Below, piece by piece: positions 13,911-24,397 of a DNA stretch of 64,000 nucleotides (its first letter is position 1; each line of letters starts with the position of its first letter). Origin of the DNA: Symbiodinium kawagutii. Its lineage: Eukaryota > Sar > Dinophyceae > Suessiales > Symbiodiniaceae. The notes beneath the pieces were generated by a model. The model was given only the letters and a program-made list of their open reading frames with translations. It ran no database searches and was not told the origin of the DNA. The DNA lies in contig VSDK01022257.1 of NCBI GenBank assembly GCA_009767595.1, positions 1,016,330 through 1,080,329 on the forward strand, read 5' to 3'. Position numbers and translations under genes: made by a program.

Positions 13911-14012
13911 CCCATAGGATCCATGTATGGTATGTATATGCCAACATTGGGGTAAATTCGATGGTAACTATTGGCAAATGTTGGCATATATACCATACAT
14001 GGATCCTATGGG
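13911..14012. repeat. Foldback repeat, MITE-like, copy 2
   Basis: It begins CCCATAGGATCCATGTATGG and ends CCATACATGGATCCTATGGG. The two arms of about 35 bp pair almost perfectly. No coding capacity. Best-preserved copy of the family. Confidence 0.8.
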
Positions 14013-14766
14013 ATAAGACTCACTAGTTTCCTATGAAATATGGCTAGCCATTCTGGGATGATTGCCTGGTACCCATTCGTGGCTCGCCAACTCGCCATGA
14101 AGTTGCGAGCCACCATCAAGTACGGGCTAGTCATGTGGCTAGTAGGAAACCATCAGATCTTCGAAATCCATCTTCCAATATATATATATATATAGTATTT
14201 ATGTATTTATTTATTTATATAATTATATACATGGGAGATTCTACCAACCAACATAGATTTTTGTTGCATTTTTGGGAATGATGATAATTCGTATAAAACC
14301 ACTAAAAATTGAACTTTTTGCAAGGTTGGTGGAAGCCATCCAGTATATGTATACATGTATATATATATATATGTATACATAAACGTGTACTATTTATGGA
14401 AATACCCAATTACCCGTAAGTATTGACTATTAATTTGCTATTACTTAAGCATCACTAGCCATGAATTAACCCTTATCAACAGTTCACTGACCGCTATAGC
14501 TTTTGTATTTCTAGATATGTTCATATGAATGATCTTTGGCTTTGGTTCAATTCATTATTCATACCCAACATAGATGGAGTACTACTGAACATGATTAAGT
14601 ACAGGGGTCATTTGGAACCCTCATTTTGAGATATTCCCATTTACGGCGGTATAGACTTTTGGCGCAAGCGGCAGGGTCGAAGAGCTAATTCACCGTGCTA
14701 TGGATCGAATGACTGCAATTTGGATTGGTGGTACGAACATGATAAACAGAACTTCAAAAAACCTAG

Positions 14767-14883
14767 CCCATAGGATCCATGAGTTATACGTATGATAACC
14801 AACATTGGAATGATATTCAAGTTAAACATATAGTGGCAAATGCAAGCGACTATATCTATATGATGTACATGGATCCTATGGGC
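14767..14883. repeat. Foldback repeat, MITE-like, copy 3
   Basis: Same termini as copy 2 (GCCCATAGGATCCAT ... ATGGATCCTATGGGC) with a diverged interior, so the ends are better conserved than the middle. That is expected of a transposase-recognised terminus. Confidence 0.75.
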
Positions 14884-16219
14884 TTCAGAATGTGCGTTTC
14901 AATCTGAGGGAGCTTGGCTCTGCCCCAGGTGTAAGTTAGCGCAGACTGTAGGGCACTGGACAAGTCAGCCATGTCCAGCTTGACCATTGGTTGGTTGATT
15001 AATAGGCTGTGCCAGAATCCATTGGTTGGTTAATTAATTGGCTATATCCAAGAGGAAAGTCATTTTCCAATCCCATTGTTGAAGGTTCCATGTTAAGTTT
15101 CAGGAGAGTATTTATGGCCATGGGTCAATACCAGCCTTATCACCATCATTGGGTAGTAGTTCACATCCCATATAATACTCTTCTGTAACCATTTTTGGGA
15201 TGTTCATGAGGACTACAGGGTTTTGACCCATGCTCATATATATTTATATATATATATACATATATACATTGATATATATATATATATACATCCAGTAAGT
15301 ATAGACATAGATATGGTTCTAGCTCAAAATCATCAAGCCCTAAAGATTGATGGCCTCCACCTACCAGGGATTTTTGGCTTAAACAACCAGCCGACGGGTA
15401 GCCATGATGGGCTTGTCTTGGCCAGTCATCTTCCAGTGAAGAACACCAATGAAGTAACAGTCAATGGTCACAGCTGAAACTATCCACAGGGTTCATGTAT
15501 TGTGCATACAATGTGGTGCCCCCAAACGATAGCTAACTTGGTGAACATATATAACTCCGTTACAACTATCGGCTTGAAATAGTATCTATTTCACCAGCTT
15601 GTAGTTGGGAGATTAATATGGGAATGTCTCAAAATAGGGGTTCCCAAAAACCCTTTTGGTTTCCTCACTAAAAATGATCATTTATAACGGACTTTTGGGT
15701 ACCCCTACCTTACTGGAAATACCCATGTATACCTGGAACCCGGATGACCCTTATTTTAAATGATTGAATAAGCCCCAATTTTTGGGGTCAAAGCGTGCAA
15801 AATAAGGGTGAGGTTCCGTATATGCACAAAAATGTTAACATCTGGATGATTTCATTGTAATTTCCAGGAGCGCCTGAAACCATCATTTTTGCAGGGTATA
15901 ACCCATATGTTGGATTGTAAAACCCTATATTTTTCTAGGTTTTGGGTGCTCCTGGTAAGTACGATTGTAGGTACGCACATGATTTATAAACCCAAATGAC
16001 TAGCTGGTGAAATAGATACAATTTCAACCAGTAACGGAGTTCTGTTCATCACCTTAGCACGGAGGCCCCGGTCGCTTGTATGCATGGGTTCATGATGCAC
16101 CTTCTCCATGAGACACCTTGATCCTAGTAAAGATTATATCCAACTCGGGGTTGACCACGATGTCTCCTGTGACTGCAGGGGAACTCCGAACGGAGAGGTG
16201 ACTCCAAGAGTACACCTAC

Positions 16220-16248
16220 GCGCCTGGCACCTCAAAGGTGCCAGGCGC
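16220..16248. repeat. Perfect GC-rich hairpin
   Basis: GCGCCTGGCACCT, a CAA loop, then AGGTGCCAGGCGC: a 13-bp perfect stem with a 3-nt loop. It sits in a GC-rich block (about 16120-16320) that is open on the plus strand and may be exonic. No known RNA element is recognised. Confidence 0.85.
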
Positions 16249-17218
16249 GGCCTCGCGGCCGCGGCGTGGCCTTGGCAACCGGCCCCCAGTGTGGGTTGCG
16301 ATGTCGATGAATCTTGGTGTGTCTCATTGGGTGGTTGGAATTTGATTCTTATTTATTTATTTATTTATTTTTTGTATTTATATCTATATATATATATAAA
16401 TATATAAATATATTCATGGTCTACATGGTATGAAACTAAGCCTTCCAACCAGCCATAATCAGTTGCAAATCCGTTTGGATGGTTAATAGTATGAGTCCTG
16501 CGCCGCCCTTTAGTTCTGATTCTCACATCCCAGAAATCGTTCCAGAAAGTCTTCATTGGGATATTTTTGTGATAATCAATATTGACCCATGGCCATATGT
16601 TCCAGCTGGAGCTGGCATATGTACCACCATCAAGGGAGGACTTGAATAGTAAAGATTAGTAAATGCAGCCATATAAGTTTGAGGTTTCTAGGCCCCTCCC
16701 TTCCCCCTTGTGGTGTGGTGCTGGTTGTGTTTATGAAATAAGCAATATGGGTTTGTTTCAAAACAAACGTACCAAAGGGACCACAAAAAATGGTCATTTT
16801 TAGTAGGGAACCATCCATTTTTGGGGGTTCATGATTTTGAGACATGCCCAATATGAATATAAGTAAGTAAATAAATGAATAAATATTTATATATATTTAT
16901 ATATATATATTTAATATATATATATGTGTATATATATATATGTATATATATATATATTTATTATATATATATATATAAATACGCAGTATGTTGGGAATAT
17001 AAGGGTGCTATTGGGTAATCCCCGTCCCCCCCAGCGGTGGTTGGGTGTTGTGGTGCGGTCTTTGAAATGAGGAATGAACATGCAATATGTTGGTGATGTA
17101 AGGGTGGTACATTAGTAGAAATAGAAGCTAGACCTCAGAAATGCTGCAAATGGCAGGAGATGAGGTTTGGAGGTGGACATGGGGGGGTACCATTGGGGTG
17201 GGGATGTTGAACCTGAAC
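16249..17218. other. Host non-coding DNA
   Basis: ATTT and ATAT microsatellites (16340-16410, 16860-16985) and one reverse-oriented copy of the CTAAAAATGATCATTT-type repeat (about 16741-16851). No gene seen. Confidence 0.6.
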
Positions 17219-17229
17219 NNNNNNNNNNN
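17219..17229. other. Assembly gap (11 N)
   Basis: Eleven N bases; sequence continuity here is unproven. Confidence 1.
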
Positions 17230-17737
17230 TAATCTGGATCATAAATATCATACACGGAGTATATGGGTTACCACTATTAAATTTTGAATGATTTTTTTGA
17301 AATGCTGCGAACTACAATAAGTATATAGTGTGATTCTCTGTCTTCGACAAATGCAAAAGGGGCTGGACTCAAAAGTTCTGTTGGCAAAAAAGGAATACTG
17401 GTTGGTTGATGATCATGTGGGGGACGATTGCATTGCAGCGGATTATTGTACTACACTTGGTAATGAAAGATAGCAACTGAAACTCTAAAAGTAATAGATC
17501 ATTTACCTATCGGATATGGCAATCGTTGGTTGCTGCGTTTCATTACCAGAGGGTATTTGGTAGAAACCGGTTTTGACCCGCAGCCATATGGTTGTATTGC
17601 AGCGGGTATCCAGTGTATAATGTCGAAAATGGCGGTAGTTGAATAGAGGAAGTTCTACCAGCTATGACCATTTGTCATCCACCATACGGAGTGCTTGAGC
17701 AGGGTTCTGACACGGCTGAGATGTCAAGGTTGTTGGC

Positions 17738-18877
17738 ATGATTCCCCACCTGCCAGGTGAGGGTTGTGAGATTTTATGTCAGTTGCCGCCTCCTCCTCGT
17801 CTCCCCTCCTCCTCTCCTCGCCTCCTCGCCGGACCTCAACCACGACCGTCCACGTCCAGTTTTCGCTCCCGGACCTCAACCACGACCATCAACGCCCAGT
17901 GTTCGCTGCCGGACCTCAACCACGACCATCAACGCCCAGTGTTCCCTGCCGGACCTCAACCACGATCATACACGCCCAGTGTTCGCTGCCAGACCTCAAC
18001 CACGACCATCCATGCCCAGTGTTCGCTGCCGGACCTGAACCACAATCATCAACGCCCAATGTTCCCTGCCGGACCTCAAATCCCCTGCCAAAAGCTATGC
18101 CAGATACAATGCCAAAAGCTATGCCAGATACAATGCCAAAAGCTATTCCAGATACAATGCCAAAAGTTATGCCAGATAGAATGCCACAAACTCTGCCAGA
18201 TAGAATGCCACAAGCTATGCCAGATAGAATGCCACAAGCTATGCCAGATAGAATGCCAAAAGCTATGCCAGATAGAATGCCAAAAGCTATGCCAGATAGA
18301 ATGCCAAAAGCTATGCCAGATACAATGCCAAAAGCAATGCCAGATACAATGCCAAAAGTTATGCCAGATACAATGCCAGAAGCTATGCCAGATACATTGC
18401 CAAAAGCTATGCCAGATAGAATGCCACAAGCTATGCCAGATAGAATGCCACAAGCTATGCCAGATAGAATGCCAAAAGCTATGCCAGATACAATGCCAAA
18501 AGCTATTCCAGATACAATGCCAAAAGTTATGCCAGATAGAATGCCACAAACTCTGCCAGATAGAATGCCACAAGCTATGCCAGATAGAATGCCACAAGCT
18601 ATGCCAGATACAATGCCAGAAGCTATGCCAGATATATACAATGCCGAAAGGTATGCCAAATACAATGCCAGAAGCTATGCCAGATAGAATGCCAGAAGCT
18701 ATGCCAGATAGAATGCCAAAAGCTATGCCAGATAGAATGCCAAAAGCTATGCCATATAGAATGCCAAAAGCTATGCCAGAAAGCATGTCAAAAGCTATGC
18801 CAGATAGACTTGTGTCAGATTTGCATGTGATGGCGGGGATCACACGAAGTAAAGTAATTGCGGGTCAATACCGATGA
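17738..18877 (+). CDS. Repeat-encoded open frame, doubtful gene
   Basis: The longest host open frame (379 codons) lies entirely over two tandem repeats. A 40-bp unit in the first part encodes a changing phase (40 is not a multiple of 3). A 24-bp unit in the second encodes an 8-residue repeat, CQKLCQIQ in this frame or MPKAMPDT in another. Minus-strand frames are open across the 24-bp array too. Openness is therefore a property of the repeat, not proof of a gene. A low-complexity secreted or surface protein is possible, but there is no clear start context or domain. Confidence 0.25.
   Translation: MIPHLPGEGCEILCQLPPPPRLPSSSPRLLAGPQPRPSTSSFRSRTSTTTINAQCSLPDLNHDHQRPVFPAGPQPRSYTPSVRCQTSTTTIHAQCSLPDLNHNHQRPMFPAGPQIPCQKLCQIQCQKLCQIQCQKLFQIQCQKLCQIECHKLCQIECHKLCQIECHKLCQIECQKLCQIECQKLCQIECQKLCQIQCQKQCQIQCQKLCQIQCQKLCQIHCQKLCQIECHKLCQIECHKLCQIECQKLCQIQCQKLFQIQCQKLCQIECHKLCQIECHKLCQIECHKLCQIQCQKLCQIYTMPKGMPNTMPEAMPDRMPEAMPDRMPKAMPDRMPKAMPYRMPKAMPESMSKAMPDRLVSDLHVMAGITRSKVIAGQYR
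17831..18070. repeat. 40-bp tandem repeat, six copies
   Basis: Six head-to-tail units start at 17831, 17871, 17911, 17951, 17991 and 18031, each beginning GGACCTCAACCACGA (GGACCTGAACCACAA in the last) and ending TTC(G/C)CT(G/C)CC. Unit length is exactly constant. Confidence 0.95.
18086..18809. repeat. 24-bp tandem repeat, about 30 copies
   Basis: Unit TGCCAAAAGCTATGCCAGAT plus AGAA or ACAA. Variants (CACAAGCT, CAGAAGCT, AAAGTTAT) form higher-order blocks: a run around 18155-18245 recurs almost unchanged around 18515-18605. One irregular unit occurs near 18632-18655. Confidence 0.95.
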
Positions 18878-21800
18878 TCATTTTTTCCTGGGGCACCATC
18901 CCCTGGCTGGAAAAGTAATTTACCATCCATATACCCTAGTGATGATAGACATATTTAAATATATATATATATATATTTATTTTTATTTTATTGTATTTAT
19001 GTATATTAGAAACACACCTACATTTACTATCCATATACCCTGGTTCTGTAGGTAAATACATCAAATGCTGCTTTAGGTTTGGACATTGACCTTCCGACCT
19101 CCCTTTACCGGGTCACCGCCCAAGTCGCGCCTGTCCTTAGTGCTGGTGTTCTCTAGCACCCAGCCCACCGAACAGTTGCGTTCTTGTGAACGCATTGTTG
19201 ACTGCACTGGTCCTTGGAGAGATGACTGAAAGACTTTCGCGTCCGAAAAGGAGAGGAGATGGCAATCCTTGGAAGTAACAGATGCTGTTGAAATTGCTCG
19301 ATAGTCACACCCAAGTCTATGTACAGTAAACAAGACTAGAATACACATCGTTGTCAGTTTGGTTGCGGTTGATTCATATTTATTTGGTTATATGTTAAGC
19401 CATAGGAGTACTGAGTACACCCAGTCACGCTGTGTTTTTTCTAAGAGAACTAGCAATTTCGACCATCAACTATGGATGAATCATCAAATAAATTAGGCAC
19501 TATTTGGTTGGTGGTTTAAAACCGTTGTTATTTTCAATCCAGTTCAATCCTACCTGGGATAGTCTTCCAGGATGAGACTTTGGCAGGAATCAGCTTGTGG
19601 TTGGTTCCCCGCATCAGCCGCTCCAAGCAGCTGGATGGATCATCATTCGAAAGCATTCCCTGAGAATCAGTGTGTACAGTATATGGGTATTTTCAGTAAT
19701 CAATAATAAGGGCACCCAAAAATCCATCACGCCATGATCATTTTTAGGCTTGGGAAACCAGCCTGGTGACTGGAGGTACCCCTATGAATGGACATAGCCA
19801 TATTTACTGTTACATTTACCATGAAGATGCACCCCAGTGATCTAGCGAAATATACCATAGTTATGCTTGATCCTGTGGGTTCTAATTGATTAACCATTGT
19901 CAACCTTAATTATTGTATGAACCATTCTAATTCGCCATTGTAAATCAACCATACTGTTTGATTCTGTGGGATCAGCCGAGCAGTACTTGACGATTCATCC
20001 CCGGTTCATCCCTGACACTCACGACTGTGAGTTGGCGACACAATCGTCAGCCGAGAGCCATGGAAACGAGAGCTGGTTGACTATTGATGGTCATAATGTG
20101 ATGTGCCTATAGGTATAAACCGTCGATTGGGAGCCAGTTCGGAGCTAGCCGGGTAGCCATTCCCTGCCAAATTGGGAGCGATTGAGAGCTACACTCGGAG
20201 TAACCTGACGTCATGATCTTTAAGGAACATGATAGATGGACCATTTATATACATATGAATATGTATGAGTATAGACTCATATGGTTGATGATTCCTTATC
20301 GTTGATTATTATAGATGGTTATACTAAATAATGTTTGTATTGGGATGATGCTAAGCATTAAACCATCAGTGTGTAAAGAGCTCTTCGGCGACGCCAAGCG
20401 TAGCTGCCATCAAGTCACGGCCCCCCGAAGGGAAAGACGTGGAAGTCACTGCCTGAGAGTTTCACAACGACACGATGGACGCGACGAGCTGCGCAGTCAA
20501 AGAGTCCTCATGTTCTTGTTGCTTTTGCAGCTGGCCCCTCTCTGGAAGAAGGCTATCACTTTTGTTGCTCGATGTTTCACCATAAATATATTCATCATGA
20601 TTAACCATTGATTAACCACTAGTTGACCATTAGAACCATTAATATAAGCATGAATATCTACCATTTATTCGACTATTTCCATTCAGTTTGGGGTACCTCC
20701 AGTCACCAGGCTGGTTTCCCTACTAAAGATGATCATAACTTTGATGGATTATTGGGTACCCCTATTGATGGACACCCACACGTATGTGTATATACATATA
20801 TATATATATATACATGCATATATTTATATTTACATATACATACACACACACTACACGGTAATCAAGCCTACCAATCACCCAGCTCATCAAGCCATCAACT
20901 CCTTTGACGCTTTATGCTTAGTATTGGCAACGTATTAAAATCCGGTTGGTTGGTAATAGTTGCACATACCATTGACGCTTTATGCGGTAATTGCAATTAA
21001 TTACACAATCTGTTTCTTGCTGGTGTTTGCCAAAAATGGTTACAGAAGAGTCATTCTTTGGATGTTAACTACTACCATATTTTGGTGATACTGGATATTG
21101 GGCATGTCTCAAAATAGGGGTACCCAAAAACCATAGGTTTTCCTGCTAAAAATGATCATTTGCAGTGGATGATTGGGTATCACAAAATGGGGATATGCCA
21201 CCATGGCCATATGTTTCTTGGTGGTTTATGCCACCATTTTTTTTCCTATGTTCCATTTGGCACCTGGCACGACGTCAGTGAGTCACGCGATGGCAACGCT
21301 TGAAGTTCAGATCGCGCAGTTTAGTTGTTGTGGCAGGTGTGGATTCATTGAAAGAAGTGGTTAGCTCAATGTGAGTAATTGATGTAGAAATTGTGAGGGA
21401 GAATGTTCAGAACGCAAGCAACACCTTGTCGACTTGCCCAGTATCTTTTATCGTGAATAGAATTACAAGATGTCGCATTGCTTCCTGTAATTTCCTAAAT
21501 CCCTCTTGGTTCCAGTACCTGAGACATTAGACTTGAAGTTGGCGCGTTGCATTCCAGCATTCATTAGTTTCGAACACATTTCTGGCTGCAGTGGATGTTA
21601 CAAGACCATTGCTTTTCATCAAGAGTTTCGTATGCACACCACTACCATGGTCACTAATGAGGCCGCTGTTCATTGAGATGTAGGTGGTAATATTAGATCT
21701 GATTTTAGGAACCTAAATTCATAACATAAACAGAATGAAAATCATATGGGACCTTCTTGGATCGAATGATGCGAATTCTTGAGGCTGCGCTTCAGATTTG

Positions 21801-23141
21801 TTGCTCGCACAAAGACAGAATATTTTTTAATATGATGTTTTACTAGTCAGTCAGAAACCATTCAATACCGCTTTTCAAATGCCCATAATATATTCTATCC
21901 TGCTGCATCTCTTGTGGATTCACTTTACTAATTCGACTGGTTTATAATTTGTTTGTTGAAATGGATCCAAAAGCGTCACCCAAATTAAGACTACCACTTG
22001 CCACTTGGCCTTTAGAATGCCACCCTGTTGCTAAACCAAACGACCATGCATTCTCCGATTTGATAAACAAATGCATGCATTGTTTTTCTTCAATTGGTTG
22101 TTTGAGTTGGTATTTGTCTTCTACTGCATCAACTGTTTTGTGTTTCTTCTCGTTGTTTGCCTTCTTTGTGGTTACGCCTCATGCACTGTTCGTGTCACTG
22201 TTTTTGTGACTGTTCGTGGTTTGACAATGGTTGGATTGATTTGTTTTTGTTGCCTTGCAAGTCTTTGCCCGTTTGCCAATATCCCACCTCCTTGGTCCAA
22301 GCCTCTTTGTAGACAGCTATGCCTCCTTGTCACAGGCACTTTTCAAGGTTGCCATTGACAAATGGCTGGACGATTTCGAGGTGGGAAGTCGTCCCTGTTG
22401 GCAAGATCCTGCATTTTACTTGACTTTGCTTTTATTCACATTTCAATACATCTTCCCATTCTAAGTCAAATTGGCACACGATGTTCTTAAGAGGATTGCA
22501 TAGGCTCCAAGCATGGCTTCGGGTTATGTCTGTATTGTTTGGTTTTGGGCACCGCCATCACGAACCGCAGATACAGGTACGAGATACATGATGGAGATGG
22601 GTTTTCAGGATCTTTAAGATTATTTTGCGCTTCTAAGTCTGACTTTGGCTAGAGACCCAGGATAATGTCCAACTATTGTCCTCCCTGAATTTCTGCTGAG
22701 GAGGTCAGTCGTTTGGAAAACCACCGTTGGAAATGTTTGCTAAAGGTCAACGACGTAGGGTGCTGTGTTCATTAACCGGTTGGTTTCTGCACGAAACTGC
22801 TTCGAAATTCGCTCAGCCTAAACATAATCAGGTCCCATTGAACAGTTGAAACCATTGGCCCACAAGATGAATGGGGGAAACATCTTGGTTTAGTGGGAGG
22901 CTTGTTGTGGGTTATGTTGTGGGTTAATTATATATAATTTATAGATTATTGAAGTGAATAGTTAGTTGATTTATTTCATAATTCCTTAACATAACCATGG
23001 AAAATTAGTTGATTGTTTAGTGGGAGGTTTATGTTCCATGGTTATGTTAAGAAATGATAATGGTTATGTTGGTCCATGGGAAGCGTTGGTTATGTTCCAC
23101 GGTGGCTTCCATATTCATGATTTCAACGTTTTACCCCTCAG
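18878..23141. other. Host non-coding DNA
   Basis: Contains ATAT microsatellites (18955, 20795), copies of the CTAAAAATGATCATTT repeat (about 19690-19800, 20685-20775, 21100-21200) and GC-richer patches at 19075-19330 and 20360-20530 that might be exons but have no recognisable protein. Nothing else is supportable. Confidence 0.55.
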
Positions 23142-23211
23142 CGACTCGACGCTCTGCCAGGAGTTCCTGGAGCGAGAAGAGATGAAGCGTCGCTTCCGTG
23201 TCTCACCCTGA
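23142..23211 (+). CDS. Candidate terminal host exon
   Basis: After a TTTTACCCCTCAG acceptor-like site the frame reads DSTLCQEFLEREEMKRRFRV and ends SP-TGA. The short, GC-rich, charged sequence flanked by AT-rich DNA and a good acceptor fits a last exon. The family is unknown. Confidence 0.4.
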
Positions 23212-23695
23212 ACTGGAAAATATTGGGAAAATGATAGCATCTATTTATGTATTTTAAGATTTATATATATATATATAATTAAATCTATATACACCTTTGA
23301 AATGTGATAATTGATTAGTTATTGATATTGTGTTTTTTTTTGTTTTTTGTAGCACTGCATTTCTAAAATGATATAGTCACAGGAAAAGGAGGTTATTTGT
23401 GATATATGGATGAGAGATTTGATTGAAGAAATAACAGGTCATTCAGTTTTTTTGATATATATATATATGTTTTTTCTATTTAATTATTTAAACAATTTTA
23501 ATTTCATCGTTTCAAGATGCAATTGTTGCTTTTTGTTTTTTGTATTGTTTGTTTGTCTATGGGTTTGCCTGTTTGCGTGCCTGCTTGTTTGTTTTTATCT
23601 GCTGATGTTTCTGTCTTCTGTGCAATTTTTCCATTTCTCTTTACACAACTCTTTTCATCCCTCTTTTATATTGCATTTTTTGTTTGTAATTTAGA
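23212..23695. other. Host AT-rich DNA
   Basis: T-rich sequence with TTTG/TTGCC runs; the open frames seen here are low-complexity. The pyrimidine-rich end leads to a TTTAG acceptor-like site before the next coding segment. Confidence 0.5.
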
Positions 23696-24397
23696 TTCGA
23701 AAGAGGTGGTACTATTGGCGGGGGGCTTGATTTGTTGGGAGTCAGACTGAGGGTAGGGGACCCTCGAAAGGGGAGTTTCAGTTTTGACGATAGGCCCAGC
23801 ATGGAGAAAAATCAAACGCCTTCTAGAAGAAGTGCATCTGGCAAGCTTAGTGTTCCAAGCGCAGGTGATCCATGGCAATCCAAACGGTCACCCATTCAAG
23901 GGCCGCTCGTGTTTTGCAGGCAAAACAGCAAAGAGCATCTTGTAGCCTTGTGGAAAGCTGACCTTGTGTCCACCTTGCAATCAAAGAAAGGTGTGAATCG
24001 AAAGAACAAATGCCCAGTGGTCATGTTCACCCATGCAGCCCAGCGTGCAACCTGGGGCAGTCCTGGATCCTGTCAGCTCTGCGTAGTCTTGCGGGGAGGT
24101 ATTCCGAAAGGCCCAGGCATGGCATAGGCATACAGCAGGTGATAAATAGCCTCGGCGCCTATGCTGCGCTCCTTGCTAGGTAAATTTTCCAGAAAGTCAT
24201 GGATAGGACAATGCGTTTTTTGTGAACGAGGATGGGACCGGACGTAGATGGACGTAGTCTTGTCAAAACATCCAGCGCATAGTTGCATTTACTAGTGATG
24301 GTTGAACTTTCCCAAGCTTGCTCTGAACATGACAGGTCCATGCCGTGGCTGGAACGGGTGGATTCACCTTCCAATGTAGCAGATGTGCCAAGCAGGT
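23696..24397 (+). pseudogene. Retroelement-derived coding segments (RNase H-like end)
   Basis: Three open pieces on the plus strand. The first runs about 23696-24101, after a TTTAG acceptor-like site, with GGTIGGGLDLLGVRLRVGD near its start. The second is a short stretch ending INSLGAYAALLAR before a GT donor at about 24181. The third, about 24290-24397, has MPWLERVDSPSNVADVPS. The W-x-E-R-V-x-S-x-x-N-x-A-D-x-P-S pattern is the hallmark of the end of the RNase H/connection region in many reverse-transcriptase elements of protists and plants. No polymerase YxDD box is found here, so this is a fragment of a retroelement or an intron-split copy. Confidence 0.4.

Larger units (their letters stand above)
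8497..16219. other. Host non-coding DNA with foldback repeats
   Basis: No complete gene. It contains three related foldback repeats (9311, 13911, 14767), several copies of a roughly 100-bp repeat with a CTAAAAATGATCATTT core (for example 15618-15730), ATAT microsatellites (about 14180, 14360, 15240) and a few short coding-like patches (11419-11530, 12560-12720) that I cannot assign. Confidence 0.55.

Noticed and set aside
17916-18843. Minus-strand frames of 249 and 255 codons
   Set aside because: They arise because the 24-bp tandem unit contains no stop in these frames; there is no start context or domain.
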